Shown here piece after piece: positions 17,352 through 26,683 of a stretch of DNA of 64,000 nt (within the stretch, counting starts at the first letter, position 1; the number at the start of each line of letters is the position of its first letter). Made by a program: the position numbers and the translations under genes. The notes under the pieces were generated by a model that was not told the DNA's origin, searched no databases, and saw only the letters and a program-made list of their open reading frames with translations. The DNA is from Saccharothrix sp. ALI-22-I (GTDB taxonomy: Bacteria > Actinomycetota > Actinomycetes > Mycobacteriales > Pseudonocardiaceae): NCBI RefSeq assembly GCF_001984175.1, contig NZ_MTQP01000067.1, positions 682,001 to 746,000 of the forward strand. The letters are read 5' to 3'.

Positions 17352-18191
17352 GTGACGATCCTGGTAACCGGAGCCACCGGGACCATCGGCGGCGCCGTGG
17401 TGCGGCAACTGGCGGCGGCGGGTGTGCCGGTGAAGGCGTTGACCCGCCACCCGGCGAAGGCGGTGCTGCCGGCCGGAGTGGAGGTGGTGGGAGGTGACCT
17501 GACCCGACCGGGTGAGCTGCCGTTGGTGGGCGTGACGGCGGTCTTCCTGCTAGCCGCGATCGAGTCCGACGGGGCGGCGACGCACGCTCAGGCGTTCCTG
17601 GACCACGCGCCGGACCTGCGGCGGGTGGTGTACCTGTCCAGCAACGCGGTCACCGTGCGGCGGCCGGGGAGCTACGAACTGCACCACGACGTGGAGCGGG
17701 TGATCGAGGCGTCCGGGGTGGCGTGGACGCACGTCCGGCCGGGTGAGTTCATGGCCAACAAGCTGGTGTGGGCGCGGACGATCAAGGCGGACGGCGTGGT
17801 GCGGGCGCCGTACCCGGAGTCGGTCGGCGCGCCGGTGCACGAGGCGGACGTCGCCGAGGTAGCCGTGCGCGCACTACTCGACGACGGTCACACCGGCAAG
17901 GCGTACACATTGAGCGGTCCCGAGGCGTTAACCCACCGTGAGCAGGTCGAGGCAATCGCCCGAGGCCTGGGCCGCCCCCTCCGCTTCGAACACCTGACCT
18001 ACGGCCAAGCGCGAGCCTCCCTAATCCGCGACGAAGGCCTCCCGTCGGACGTGGCCGAGTACCTGATGGGCTACATGGCACAGCACGCCGAGGAACCCGC
18101 AGTCCTAACCCCCGACTTCACCCAAGTAACCGGCAAACCCGGCCGCACCCTCTCCACCTGGGCCACCGACCACACCCCCGACCTGACCTGA
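17352..18191 (+). CDS. NmrA-like NAD(P)-binding oxidoreductase (atypical SDR)
   Basis: A protein of 279 residues with a Rossmann fold of the NmrA/SDR family. The nucleotide loop TILVTGATGTIGGAVV starts at residue 2, and a YxxxK catalytic pair is absent, which suggests a binding or sensor-like or quinone-reductase-like role. Other family features: VVYLSSNAVTV, THVRPGEFMANKL and a C-terminal cap domain. GTG at 17352 has an excellent ribosome site GAGGGGGAA; a slightly longer frame from 17322 exists but would include the palindrome region. The gene converges on upp across the 22-bp repeat array. Confidence 0.88.
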   Translation: MTILVTGATGTIGGAVVRQLAAAGVPVKALTRHPAKAVLPAGVEVVGGDLTRPGELPLVGVTAVFLLAAIESDGAATHAQAFLDHAPDLRRVVYLSSNAVTVRRPGSYELHHDVERVIEASGVAWTHVRPGEFMANKLVWARTIKADGVVRAPYPESVGAPVHEADVAEVAVRALLDDGHTGKAYTLSGPEALTHREQVEAIARGLGRPLRFEHLTYGQARASLIRDEGLPSDVAEYLMGYMAQHAEEPAVLTPDFTQVTGKPGRTLSTWATDHTPDLT

Positions 18192-18194
18192 CCC

Positions 18195-18445
18195 CGCGTG
18201 TCCAACCCCCAGAACACGCGTGTCCAACGTTCCGAACGCGCGTGTCCAACCTTCAGAACGCGCATGTCCAACGTTCACGTACCCCGAGTTGAACACTCAG
18301 GCACGTCGGTGCGTGTTCTGAACGTTCAACTCGCCTGTTCTGAACGTTGGACACGCCTGTTCTGAACGTTGGACACGCCTGTTCTGAACGTTGGACACGC
18401 GCGTTCTGAACGTTGGACACGCCTGTTCTGAAGGTTGGACACGCG
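18195..18445. repeat. Inverted array of 22-bp tandem repeats between convergent genes
   Basis: The left arm has four head-to-tail units of CGCGTGTCCAACGTTCCGAACG type (starting 18195, 18217, 18239, 18261). The right arm has five units of TGTTCTGAACGTTGGACACGCC type (18336, 18358, 18380, 18402, 18424), preceded by a variant near 18313. The two arms are reverse complements, so the RNA could fold into one very long stem. There are no unique spacers between units. The array fills the space between the convergent NmrA-like gene and upp, where a bidirectional terminator would be expected. Confidence 0.9.
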
Positions 18446-18460
18446 GGGGTGGGTGGGGGG

Positions 18461-19087
18461 TTAGTGGACGGCGCCGTATTGGCGGTCGCCGGCGTCGCCC
18501 AGGCCGGGGACGATGTAGCCGGAGTCGTTGAGGCGTTCGTCGATGCTGGCGGTGACCAGTCGGACGGGGAGGGCGGAGTCTTCCAGGTGCTTGATGCCCT
18601 CGGGTGCGGCCAGGGCGCAGACTGCGGTCACGTCGGTGGCGCCGCGATCGGTGAGCAGGCGGATCGTGTAGGCCATGGAGCCGCCGGTGGCGAGCATCGG
18701 GTCGAGGACGAAGACCGGGCGTCCGGCGAGGGATTCGGGTAGCGACTCCATGTACGGGGTGGGCTGCAAGGTTTCCTCGTCGCGCGCGAGACCGACGAAA
18801 CCCATTTGCGCGTCGGGGATCAGGCGGTGTGCCTGGTCGGCCATGCCGAGGCCGGCGCGCAGCACGGGTACCAGCAGTGGCGGGTTGGCGAGGCGGTAGC
18901 CGGTGGTCCGGGCGACGGGCGTGTGCACCCGCTCCTCGGCCACCGGCAGGTCGCGCGTGGCCTCGTAGACCAGCATCACGGTGAGCTCGTGCAGCGCGGC
19001 GCGGAACGCCGCGTTGTCGGTGCGGGCGTCGCGCATGGTGGTCAGCCGCGCCCGGGCAAGTGGGTGATCGACAACGAGGACGTCCAT
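18461..19087 (-). CDS. upp: Uracil phosphoribosyltransferase
   Basis: Converts uracil and PRPP to UMP in pyrimidine salvage. It has 208 residues, the normal length. The PRPP-binding motif reads VLDPMLATGGSM near residue 128 and the uracil-binding C-terminus GYIVPGLGDAGDRQYG is intact; LLVPVLRAGLGM is the flexible loop region. ATG at 19087 lies 29 bp from the divergent protease-like pseudogene. In M. tuberculosis upp (Rv3309c) also follows pmmB, which supports orthology. Confidence 0.96.
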   Translation of the reverse strand: MDVLVVDHPLARARLTTMRDARTDNAAFRAALHELTVMLVYEATRDLPVAEERVHTPVARTTGYRLANPPLLVPVLRAGLGMADQAHRLIPDAQMGFVGLARDEETLQPTPYMESLPESLAGRPVFVLDPMLATGGSMAYTIRLLTDRGATDVTAVCALAAPEGIKHLEDSALPVRLVTASIDERLNDSGYIVPGLGDAGDRQYGAVH

Positions 19088-19116
19088 GGTCGAACAGTAT
19101 GTGGTACCTCTAGTCG

Positions 19117-21550
19117 ATGCCCGACGGCTCGTTACCCACCTCCGTCGTCCGCTTCACCGACACGGCGGGTCACGTCGTCGGGGTCGGCGTTCTGGTGGGC
19201 AAGCGAGAAGTCCTCACCTGTGCGCACGTGGTGAACCTGGCGTCGGGCCGGGACAAGCTCAGCGGTGAGCAGCCGCGCGAGCCGGTCGTGGTCGACTTCC
19301 CCGGCCGGACGGCGGTCAGCGCACAAGTCCGGCAGTGGCTGCCACCGCCACCACGCGAAGGCACACCCGGTCAGGACGTCGCGGGACTCGAACTCACCGA
19401 AGACGCCCCGGCCGACGTCACACCGGCGAAGCTGATCACCACGCTGCCCGGCCCCGGTCACGAGGTGGACGTGTTCGGCTACCCCGGCAAACCCGCCCGC
19501 CCGGACGGCGCCTGGGTGCGCGCGGTCGTCCGCCGGCAGGTCGGCAACGGCTACCTCCAGCTCGACGCGAAGTCCGCGCTCCAGGTGCAACCCGGCTACA
19601 GCGGCAGCCCCGTGTGGGACCCGGTGACGGGCCGGGTCGTCGGCCTCGTCGCCACCGCCGGCCGCACCACCCCGGACAGCTACGCCATCACCGCCGACCT
19701 GCTGCGACTCAGCTGGCCCCGGGCGCTGGACCACCGACGGCGCGGCGATGACAAGGGCCTGGACCGGCTCAACGTCGTGCACCTGGCCGGCGCCCGGTTC
19801 GGCGGCGGCGACCGGGACCACCTGATCGAGGCGCTGCACCAGGACCTCGACCACCTGACCAGGAACGAAGGCCTGCGCCCGGACCTGCTGGTGGTCGCGG
19901 GCGACCTCACCGAACGCGGCCTGCGCACCGAGTTCGAGCAGGCCGTCGCGTTCCTGGACGGTCTGGCCGAGGCGGTCGAGCTGCCGAGGGATCGAGTGGT
20001 GGTCGTGTCGTGCTCCGAGGTCATCAGGGCGCGGTGGACGCTGTCGCGTTCTCGCCGGACAGCCTGCGCGTAGCCACCGCGTCGGGTGACGGAACCGCGT
20101 GCGTCTGGACACTCGACGGCAAGCTGGTCGCGACGCTCACCGGGCACAACGGACGGGTGTTCGCCGTGGCGTTCTCACCGGACGGCAGGCACATCGTCAC
20201 CGGTTCCCAGGACAACACCGCACGGATCTGGACCGTCGACGGTGCCCCGGTCGTGACGCTCCACAAGCACTCCGACCTCATCAACGCGGTGGCATACTCG
20301 CCCGACGGCAAGCACATCGTCACCGCCTCCCGGGACGGCACCATGTTCCTGTGGACCACCGACGGCGCCAGCACGGGCACCATCCATCACGGCATGGGCC
20401 TCCAGTCGGTGGCCTTCTCACCTGATGGCTCCGAGATGGCGACCGCTTCCTCCTACAACGCGATGTTCTCGACCCTGGAAGGCGTCCTGATCGGCACGTA
20501 CCGCGGTTACGTGCTTCCGGTGAACGCGGTCGCGTTCTCGCCGGACGGCACCGCCATCGCCACTGCCTCGGCCAACGGCGCGCACGTGTGGAAGGGTGCG
20601 GAATCGCTCATGATCACCCCGCCGGACGCGGTTGACTCGGTCGCCTTCTCGCCGGACGGCACACTCGTCGCCACCGCGTCGTACTCGCACAAGGGCGCGC
20701 GCGTCTGGGCCCTCGGTAAGGGCATGCACAGCTACTACCAAGGCCACGAGGCCTTGGTCAGCTCGGTCGCGTTCTCCCCGGACGGCAAGCGCCTCGCCAG
20801 TTGCGCGTACGACGGGACGACACACATCTGGCCGGTCGACGGTGGCCGGGCGGTCACCGTCCTGAAGGGCCACGCGAGTTGGGTCAACTCTGTCGCGTTC
20901 TCCCCGGACGGCAAGCACATCGTCACCGCCTCCGAGGATGGAACCGCGCGCTTCTGGAGCACCTCCGGCCGCCTCGTGACCACCTACTTCGCCCACGAAG
21001 AGGCACTCACAGCCGTGGACTTCTCCCCCGACGGCAAATACATCGTCACCGCGTCCAAGGACATGACCGCCCACATCTCAACGCCTCGCGGGCACATCGT
21101 CATGGTCCTGCGCGGGCACGACGACCGGGTGCGCGCCGCCGCGTTCTCGCCCGGCGGCAAGCGCGTCGTCACCGGCTCGGACGACGGGACCGCCCGCGTC
21201 TGGAACTTCCACGGCCACCAACTGTCCGTGCTCCGTGGACACGTCATAGGGTGGGAGGCGTGGCTTTCTCCCCCGATGGCGAGCGCATCGCCACCGCGTC
21301 GGACGACGGGACCACCCGGATCTGGACCAGGGACGGTGAGGAGTTGGCCAAGTTGATCACTACGGAGGAGGGGTGGGCCGTGCTGCTGCCCGACGGGTCG
21401 TACCGGGTCTCGGGCGACCTGAGCGACAACCTGTGGTGGGCGGTCAAGCTGAGCAGGTTCGAGGTCGGCGAGTTGGACCCGTACGTGCCGGAGATCAGGA
21501 AGATACCGGACGACATGCCGATTCCGGGCATCGCGCCGGTAGCGTCTTGA
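19117..21550 (+). pseudogene. Decayed trypsin - metallophosphoesterase - WD40 protein gene
   Basis: Three domains are read in two or more frames. 19117-20003 encodes a trypsin-like protease domain (VGVGVLVGKREVLTCAHVV; active-site loop VQPGYSGSPVW) followed by the start of a calcineurin-like phosphoesterase (LLVVAGDLTERG). This stops abruptly after RDRVVVV, just where PGNHD would follow. About 7 bp later, in another frame, WD40 blades begin (VLRGHQGAVDAVAFS, from 20010). Ten blades run to about 21245, where a one-base loss shifts the frame; an eleventh blade (VGGVAFSPDGERIATAS) and the C-terminal tail (GWAVLLPDGSYRVSGDL) then end at 21550. Intact relatives usually carry an NTPase between the phosphoesterase and propeller; here that part is deleted. 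The fragments could still be expressed separately. Confidence 0.75.
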
Positions 21551-21552
21551 GC

Positions 21553-22533
21553 ATGGCCGAGCACGTTCGGATCGGGGTTCTGGGGGCGGCGCGGATCGTG
21601 CCGGCGGCGTTGGTCCGGCCGGCTCGGGGGTCGTCGGCGGTCGAGGTGGCGGCGGTGGCGGCTCGGGATGTCGGGCGGGCGCAGAAGTTCGCGGATCGGT
21701 TCGGGATTCCTCGGGTTCATTCGACGTACGAGGATCTGTTGGGCGATCCGAATGTGGATGCTGTCTACATTCCGCTGCCCAACGGGTTGCACGGGAAGTG
21801 GACGTTGGCTGCTTTGGCGGCTGGGAAGCACGTGTTGTGCGAGAAGCCGTTTGCGGCCAATGCCGAGGAGGCCGCTGTGGTGGCTGAAGCGGCGGCGGCG
21901 AGTGGACTGGTGGTGATGGAGGCGTTCCACTACCGGTATCACCCGTTGGTGTTGCGGTTGCCTGAGGTGGTCGCTGAGTTGGGGCAGTTGCGGCATGTGG
22001 AGGCGCGGTTGAGCTTTCCGTTGCCTCGGTTCGGGGACATCCGGTACTCGATGGAGTTGGCCGGTGGGGCGTTGATGGACGCTGGGTGTTACGCGGTGAA
22101 CCTGGTGCGGTTGCTGGGTGGTGAGCCGGAGGTGCGGTCGGCGCGGGCGTTGGTGAAGGGGCCGGGGGTCGATCGGGCGATGCGGGCGGAGTTGCGGTTC
22201 GAGGGTGGGTACACCGGGACCGTGGTGGCGTCGATGTGGTCGCGCTCGTTGCTGCGGATGTCGGCGAAAGTGTTGGGGGACAACGGCGAGATGCGCGTGT
22301 TCAACCCCTTCGCACCGCAGATGGGCCACCGGCTCACGGTGAAGCTGAAGGGGCATCGGCGGGTCGAGCGGTTCGAGCGGCGGCCGTCGTACGAGTACCA
22401 GTTGGATGCTTTCGCGAACGCCGTCCTGCACGGCAAACCGTTCCCGACGACGGCGGACGACGCGGTGGCCACGATGCGGGTCGTGGACGACATCTACCGG
22501 GCCGCCGGCCTGCCCGTGCGTCAGCCCAGCTGA
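21553..22533 (+). CDS. Gfo/Idh/MocA family oxidoreductase
   Basis: An NAD(P)-dependent oxidoreductase of 326 residues, two-domain. The N-terminal Rossmann fold opens with RIGVLGAARIVPAAL. The hallmark LCEKPFAANAEEA supplies the cofactor-site lysine near residue 95, and the C-terminal substrate domain includes MEAFHYRYHPL. The substrate is likely a sugar, inositol or trans-dihydrodiol, which the sequence does not settle. ATG at 21553 directly follows the WD40 pseudogene stop at 21550. Confidence 0.92.
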   Translation: MAEHVRIGVLGAARIVPAALVRPARGSSAVEVAAVAARDVGRAQKFADRFGIPRVHSTYEDLLGDPNVDAVYIPLPNGLHGKWTLAALAAGKHVLCEKPFAANAEEAAVVAEAAAASGLVVMEAFHYRYHPLVLRLPEVVAELGQLRHVEARLSFPLPRFGDIRYSMELAGGALMDAGCYAVNLVRLLGGEPEVRSARALVKGPGVDRAMRAELRFEGGYTGTVVASMWSRSLLRMSAKVLGDNGEMRVFNPFAPQMGHRLTVKLKGHRRVERFERRPSYEYQLDAFANAVLHGKPFPTTADDAVATMRVVDDIYRAAGLPVRQPS

Positions 22534-22674
22534 TCCGTACCCGGGCTCACCCAAACCCCGGAGTACTCCCGGACGGTCATCCGAGGAGGCAACGGCGCCC
22601 TGTCGGCTGGTCGGTCTTCAGCCGTTGACGCGGTTACGTCGTGAAACCGGCCTCACGCTCCTAGACTCACCGGT

Positions 22675-23322
22675 GTGAGCGACGAGCTGGTGCCGGACCC
22701 CCGTCAGATGCGCGCCTCGGACGCCGACCGAGAGAAGGTCGCCCAAGTGCTCCAGCGGGCGCACGGCGAGGGCCGGTTGGACCTGCATGAGCTGGACGAA
22801 CGCCTGGGCGCGGTCTACGCGGCGAAGACGTACGGCGACCTCGTGCCGCTGACCGCCGACCTCGGGGTGCCGGCGCCCGCCGTGCTGCCGATGCCGGTCC
22901 AGCACAACGCGCCCGCCTCGCGCATCGGCGGAACGCCCGGCTCCACGGCCTCGTTCGCCTTCTGGTCGGGCGTGGAACGTCGGGGCGAGTGGGTCGTGCC
23001 GCCGGCGCACACGGCGGTGGCGGTCATGGGTGGTGTCGAGCTGGACCTGACGAAGGCCCGGTTCGCGCAGGGTCAGACGACGATCAACGCCTACGCGTTC
23101 ATGGGCGCGGTGGAGATCATCGTGCCCGAGGACATCACCGTCCAGGTCGACGGCTTCGGCTTCATGGGCGCGTTCGAGGACGCCACGCACAAGGGTGCGC
23201 CGACCATCCCGGGCGGGCCGGTCGTGCGCATCACGGGTTTCGCGATGATGGGCGCGGTCGAGGTGAAGCGGCCGAAAAAGAAGAAGCTGAAGAACCGGCA
23301 GCGCGACGAGTTGGAGGGTTAG
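22675..23322 (+). CDS. DUF1707 protein with LiaF-like C-terminal domain
   Basis: A protein of 215 residues. The N-terminal DUF1707 domain (about 1-62) shows RASDADREKVAQVLQRAHGEGRLDLHELDERL. A helix-turn region and then a beta-rich C-terminal domain like the cell-wall-active-antibiotic response family (VAVMGGVELDLTKAR, AFMGAVEIIVPEDITVQVDGFGFMGAF) follow. It ends in a lysine-rich tail (KRPKKKKLKNRQR). No membrane helix is evident. GTG at 22675. The function in this family is unknown, with envelope stress often suggested. Confidence 0.88.
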   Translation: MSDELVPDPRQMRASDADREKVAQVLQRAHGEGRLDLHELDERLGAVYAAKTYGDLVPLTADLGVPAPAVLPMPVQHNAPASRIGGTPGSTASFAFWSGVERRGEWVVPPAHTAVAVMGGVELDLTKARFAQGQTTINAYAFMGAVEIIVPEDITVQVDGFGFMGAFEDATHKGAPTIPGGPVVRITGFAMMGAVEVKRPKKKKLKNRQRDELEG

Positions 23323-23670
23323 GCGAGCAGCGGCGCGATCCGCCGCCGGTCGTCCGGGCTCGCGGGCACCTGCATCACCAGCAGCAGGTCCGGGTACTCG
23401 ACGGGCCGCAGTTGGAACACGTCCAGCGTGCTCGGCGGGATCGAGCCGCAACGCCCGCGCGAGGGCGTCGACGACCTGGGCGGACGCCGTGATCGGACGG
23501 CCCTGTTCCAGCCAGGTGTACCAGGTGGTCGAGACGCCGGACAGCTCCGCGACCTCTTCGCGGCGCAGGCCCTGCGTGCGTCGACGGCCGTGCTCCGGCA
23601 GGCCGACGTCGGCGGGTCTCAGTCGGGCCCGTTGCGCTCGCAGGAAGGCGGACAGCTCGGTCCGGTCCAT
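23319..23670 (-). pseudogene. XRE (MmyB-like) regulator with large internal deletion
   Basis: The start ATG at 23670 and N-terminal helix-turn-helix are intact: LSAFLRAQRARLRPADVGLP and LRREEVAELSGVSTTWYTWLEQGR. After LRLDPAEHA the frame jumps; the next bases read in another frame TLDVFQLRPVEYPDLLLVMQV and end at 23319, matching the C-terminal end of MmyB-type regulators (about 280 residues normally). So about 170 residues of the ligand domain are missing, with the junction near 23437. Continuing in the first frame gives a long meaningless tail. The remnant overlaps the end of the DUF1707 gene. Confidence 0.75.
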
Positions 23671-23954
23671 GTTGTCCGTGCCCCATCTCGTCCGCTGTCG
23701 TCCACCGCCCGGGTAGCAGCATTCGTACCAGGACCGCCGACGCCGTTCCGGTTAGCGTGACGTCGCGGTGATCGACGGACCGGCTCATCGTTTATCCACA
23801 GTGGACGATTGATCAGGCCGCGATCACGGCACTGCGGGCGCGCCACGACATCGAGCAGCTGACCCCCGCTCATCGCGCGTCGTTAGGTCTGTTCGCCGGC
23901 TTCACCTGGGGCTACCCTTCGGCGTCCCGCCCCCTCGCGAAGCCGAAAGCCCGA

Positions 23955-24341
23955 ATGACCAGTCCTGTGTTCGTCGACCCGTCCGGCCGCCGCCGGTGGG
24001 TTCTGCGCATCCTGATCGGCACGGCCGTGACGTGCGTGCTCGCCTACTTGACGCTGCTCGCCATCGCCTTGGCGGGCGGGCCGGTGAACCCGTCCGCGCT
24101 GCTGCCGATCCCGGACGACGAGACGCCCGTCGTCATCACGACCACGGCGGTCGCCACGACCACCCCCGAACTCGCCCCCGGAGACAGCACCTCGATCAGA
24201 ACCACGACTACCAGCGAAAACGCGCCGACCACGGTCACTGACACGACGACGACGACCGCCACTGCCAAGCCGTCGCAGGGCCGTCGCTCCGAAACGCCGC
24301 CGGGCGCGTCGAACCGGCCGACTTCGGTCGGCAGGGGCTGA
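23955..24341 (+). CDS. Single-pass membrane protein with Thr-rich exterior
   Basis: A protein of 128 residues. A basic cytoplasmic start (VDPSGRRRWVLR) precedes one helix (ILIGTAVTCVLAYLTLLAIALAGG) and a Thr/Pro-rich disordered C-terminus. The stop codon overlaps the start of the next gene (TGATG), so they are co-translated. By position it may be a partner of the synthase/deacetylase, in the way Streptomyces matA precedes matB; sequence similarity to MatA was not established. Confidence 0.75.
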   Translation: MTSPVFVDPSGRRRWVLRILIGTAVTCVLAYLTLLAIALAGGPVNPSALLPIPDDETPVVITTTAVATTTPELAPGDSTSIRTTTTSENAPTTVTDTTTTTATAKPSQGRRSETPPGASNRPTSVGRG

Positions 24342-26533
24342 TGCGCGCCCACCTGCCGTCACCGCGCGCGCACTGGCTGTTGTTGGCGTTGTCCTTGGTC
24401 GTGCTGCTGGGTTTCCTGCTGCTGGACGTCCTGGTGGTGCAGCGGGTCGGCCAGGGTGAGGCGCCGTCGGCGGGACCGGCGGACCGGGTGCCCGAGCCGG
24501 TGCGCACGGGTGGTCCGCTGCTCGGCTCGGACGGCAACGGTCTGACGTCCCGTGCCGTGCCGGACGGCGCGGTGGTGCTCACGTTCGACGACGGTCCCGA
24601 CCCGCACTGGACGCCGCAGGTGCTGGACGTGTTGCGGCGCAACGGCGTCAAGGCCACGTTCTTCGTCACCGGGGTCGCGGCGGCCCGTTATCCGGGGCTG
24701 GTCGAGCGGATGGCCGACGACGGTCACGAGGTGGGGCTGCACACGTTCACGCACGTCGACCTCGGCAAGGTGGACGAGGGCCGCACGGCGGTGGAGCTGG
24801 GTCAGACGCAGCTCGTGGTGGCCGCTTCGACCGGTCGCGCGAGTCGGATCGTGCGGCCGCCGTACTCGTCGAGCCCGGCCGGGTTGGACAACGAAGACCT
24901 GGCCTCCGTCGAGCGCATGATCGCTTCCGGGCACCTGGTGCTGCTGTCCACCCATGACACGGAGGACTGGCGCAACCCCGGCGTGGACGCGATCGTCGCC
25001 GCGGGCACCCCTGCCGACCCGCGCGGCGCGGTGGTGTTGGCGCACGACGGCGGTGGTGACCGGTCGCAGACCGTGGCGGCGCTGGAGCAGTTGATCCCGA
25101 AGCTGCGCGAGCAGGGCCGTCAGTTCCGCACGGCGAGCGACGCGTTGGGCGTGCCGATCGCCCGGTCGGCGAGCTTCGTCGAACAGGCCGAGGGCACGGC
25201 GGTGTCGCTGGCGGTGCGTGCTGCTGCCGCGACCACCGAGCTGGTGACGTGGCTGGTCGTCGTGTCGAGCGTGTTGGCGCTGCTCCGCGCGGTCCTGCTG
25301 CTGAGCACCACCGGTATCCACGCGCGCCGCACCCGCAACGTCGGCCGGCATGTGCGGCGGCTGCGCCGTCAACCTGTCACCGTGTTGGTGCCCGCGTACA
25401 ACGAGGAAGCGGGTATCGAGGCGACTCTCCGCACAATCCTGGCGAGCACGGCCGACGTGCGGGTGATCGTGGTGGACGACGGTTCGACGGACCGCACCAG
25501 CGAGGTGGTCCGGTCGCTGAACCTGCCCGGTGTGGAGCTGATCCGGCAGGTCAACGCCGGCAAGGCGGCCGCGTTGAACACCGGTCTGCGGCACTGCCGG
25601 ACCGAGCTGGTGGTGATGGTGGACGGTGACACGGTGCTGGAGCCGGACACCGTGGCCGAGCTGGTGGAGCCGTTCGCCGATCCCGATGTGGGTGCGGTGT
25701 CGGGCAACGCGAAGGTCGGCAACCGGGACGGGCTGCTGGGGCGTTGGCAGCACATCGAGTACGTGATCGGCTTCAACCTCGACCGGCGGATGTACGACGT
25801 GATGGAGTGCATGCCGACCGTGCCGGGTGCCGTCGGCGGGTTCCGGTTGAGCGCGTTGCGGCAGGTCGGGGGCGTGCCCGAGGACACGCTGGCCGAGGAC
25901 ACCGACCTCACGATGGCGCTGGAACGCGCGGGCTGGGCCGTCACGTACCGCGAATCGGCCCGCGCGTGGACCGAGGCGCCGTCGACGCTGGGCCAACTGT
26001 GGCGCCAGCGCTACCGCTGGTGCTACGGGACGCTCCAGGCGATGTGGAAGCACCGGGGCGCGATGCGTGAACGCGGCCTGGGCGGGCGGTTGGGGCGGCG
26101 CGGCCTGCCGTACCTGGCGCTGTACCAGGTCGTGCTGCCGGTGCTGGCGCCGGTGATCGACGTGTTCGCGCTGCTCAGCCTGTTCACCGACCCGGTGCGC
26201 GGCGCTGCCGCGTGGCTGGGGTTCCTGGTGCTGCAACTCGTGCCCGCGGTGATCGCGTTCCGACTGGACCGGGAAACCCTCCGACCGCTGTGGGCCGTGG
26301 CCCTGCAACCGGTCGTGTACCGGCAGTTGATGTACCTCGTGGTGATCCAGTCGTTGATCACGGCGATCGCGGGCGCACGGCTGCCGTGGCAGAAGCTCAA
26401 GCGCACCGGCACAGCAGCCCAACACGCACCGGAACTCGCGCCGTCGCCGGAGGTCGAGGTCGAGGTCACCAAGCCACTGCGCACGGGGGGACGTGTGGTC
26501 GAGGAGGTCACCAAACCCCTGCACGTGGGCTGA
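24341..26533 (+). CDS. Bifunctional polysaccharide deacetylase / family 2 glycosyltransferase
   Basis: A membrane enzyme of 730 residues. A signal-anchor helix (LLLALSLVVLLGFLLLDVLV) is followed by an extracellular NodB deacetylase (about 75-270) with intact motifs: TFDDGPDP, HTFTH, RPPYS, DTEDW and LAHDGG. A second helix region leads to a cytoplasmic GT2 domain (about 345-600) with VLVPAYNEE, DGDT, EDTDL and QRYRW, followed by C-terminal membrane helices. It most likely polymerises UDP-GlcNAc and deacetylates the product, like the MatB/PNAG-type synthase of streptomycetes. The tail contains EVTKPL repeats. It is coupled to the gene before it. Confidence 0.92.
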   Translation: MRAHLPSPRAHWLLLALSLVVLLGFLLLDVLVVQRVGQGEAPSAGPADRVPEPVRTGGPLLGSDGNGLTSRAVPDGAVVLTFDDGPDPHWTPQVLDVLRRNGVKATFFVTGVAAARYPGLVERMADDGHEVGLHTFTHVDLGKVDEGRTAVELGQTQLVVAASTGRASRIVRPPYSSSPAGLDNEDLASVERMIASGHLVLLSTHDTEDWRNPGVDAIVAAGTPADPRGAVVLAHDGGGDRSQTVAALEQLIPKLREQGRQFRTASDALGVPIARSASFVEQAEGTAVSLAVRAAAATTELVTWLVVVSSVLALLRAVLLLSTTGIHARRTRNVGRHVRRLRRQPVTVLVPAYNEEAGIEATLRTILASTADVRVIVVDDGSTDRTSEVVRSLNLPGVELIRQVNAGKAAALNTGLRHCRTELVVMVDGDTVLEPDTVAELVEPFADPDVGAVSGNAKVGNRDGLLGRWQHIEYVIGFNLDRRMYDVMECMPTVPGAVGGFRLSALRQVGGVPEDTLAEDTDLTMALERAGWAVTYRESARAWTEAPSTLGQLWRQRYRWCYGTLQAMWKHRGAMRERGLGGRLGRRGLPYLALYQVVLPVLAPVIDVFALLSLFTDPVRGAAAWLGFLVLQLVPAVIAFRLDRETLRPLWAVALQPVVYRQLMYLVVIQSLITAIAGARLPWQKLKRTGTAAQHAPELAPSPEVEVEVTKPLRTGGRVVEEVTKPLHVG

Positions 26534-26550
26534 CCAGGCACCATTGACGT

Positions 26551-26586
26551 TTCGCTTAGACGGAAGATGCCTTCGGTTTAAGCGAA
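26551..26586 (+). terminator. Strong hairpin after the deacetylase/glycosyltransferase gene
   Basis: TTCGCTTA (26551-26558) pairs with TAAGCGAA (26579-26586). The inner ACGGAAG/CTTCGGT extends the stem to 16 pairs with one mismatch around the loop ATGC. It lies 18 bp after the stop. There is no U-tract, so termination is inferred from position. Confidence 0.6.
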
Positions 26587-26615
26587 GCGAGACACCGGCC
26601 CTGCTTGAGGCCATT

Positions 26616-26683
26616 GCTTCGCAAGGGTCCCCCCGCCAAGGGGAGCCCTTGTTTTGATCCTGCCGGCAGGGACCGACAATTCC
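26616..26683 (-). repeat. Dispersed element, copy D
   Basis: Reverse-oriented copy of the four-copy element: GGAATTGTCGG, then CCCTGCCGG, AAGGG, GGCGGGG and TGCGAAGC on the minus strand. It is bracketed by a 9-bp inverted repeat, CCGGCCCTG (26595-26603) and CAGGGCCGG (26691-26699). The rest of the 306-bp gap between the glycosyltransferase and deoC holds only the hairpin at 26551 and presumably the deoC promoter. Confidence 0.8.

Noticed and set aside
18195..18445. CRISPR array
   Set aside because: Units are contiguous 22-mers with no unique spacers and no cas genes nearby.
21235..21262. Programmed frameshift in the WD40 gene
   Set aside because: No slippery heptamer or downstream structure was seen; with the upstream deletion, simple decay is more likely.
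23772..23954. In-frame upstream extension of the membrane protein gene at 23955
   Set aside because: Open and protein-like (QAAITALRARHDIEQL), but no start codon is present before 23955.
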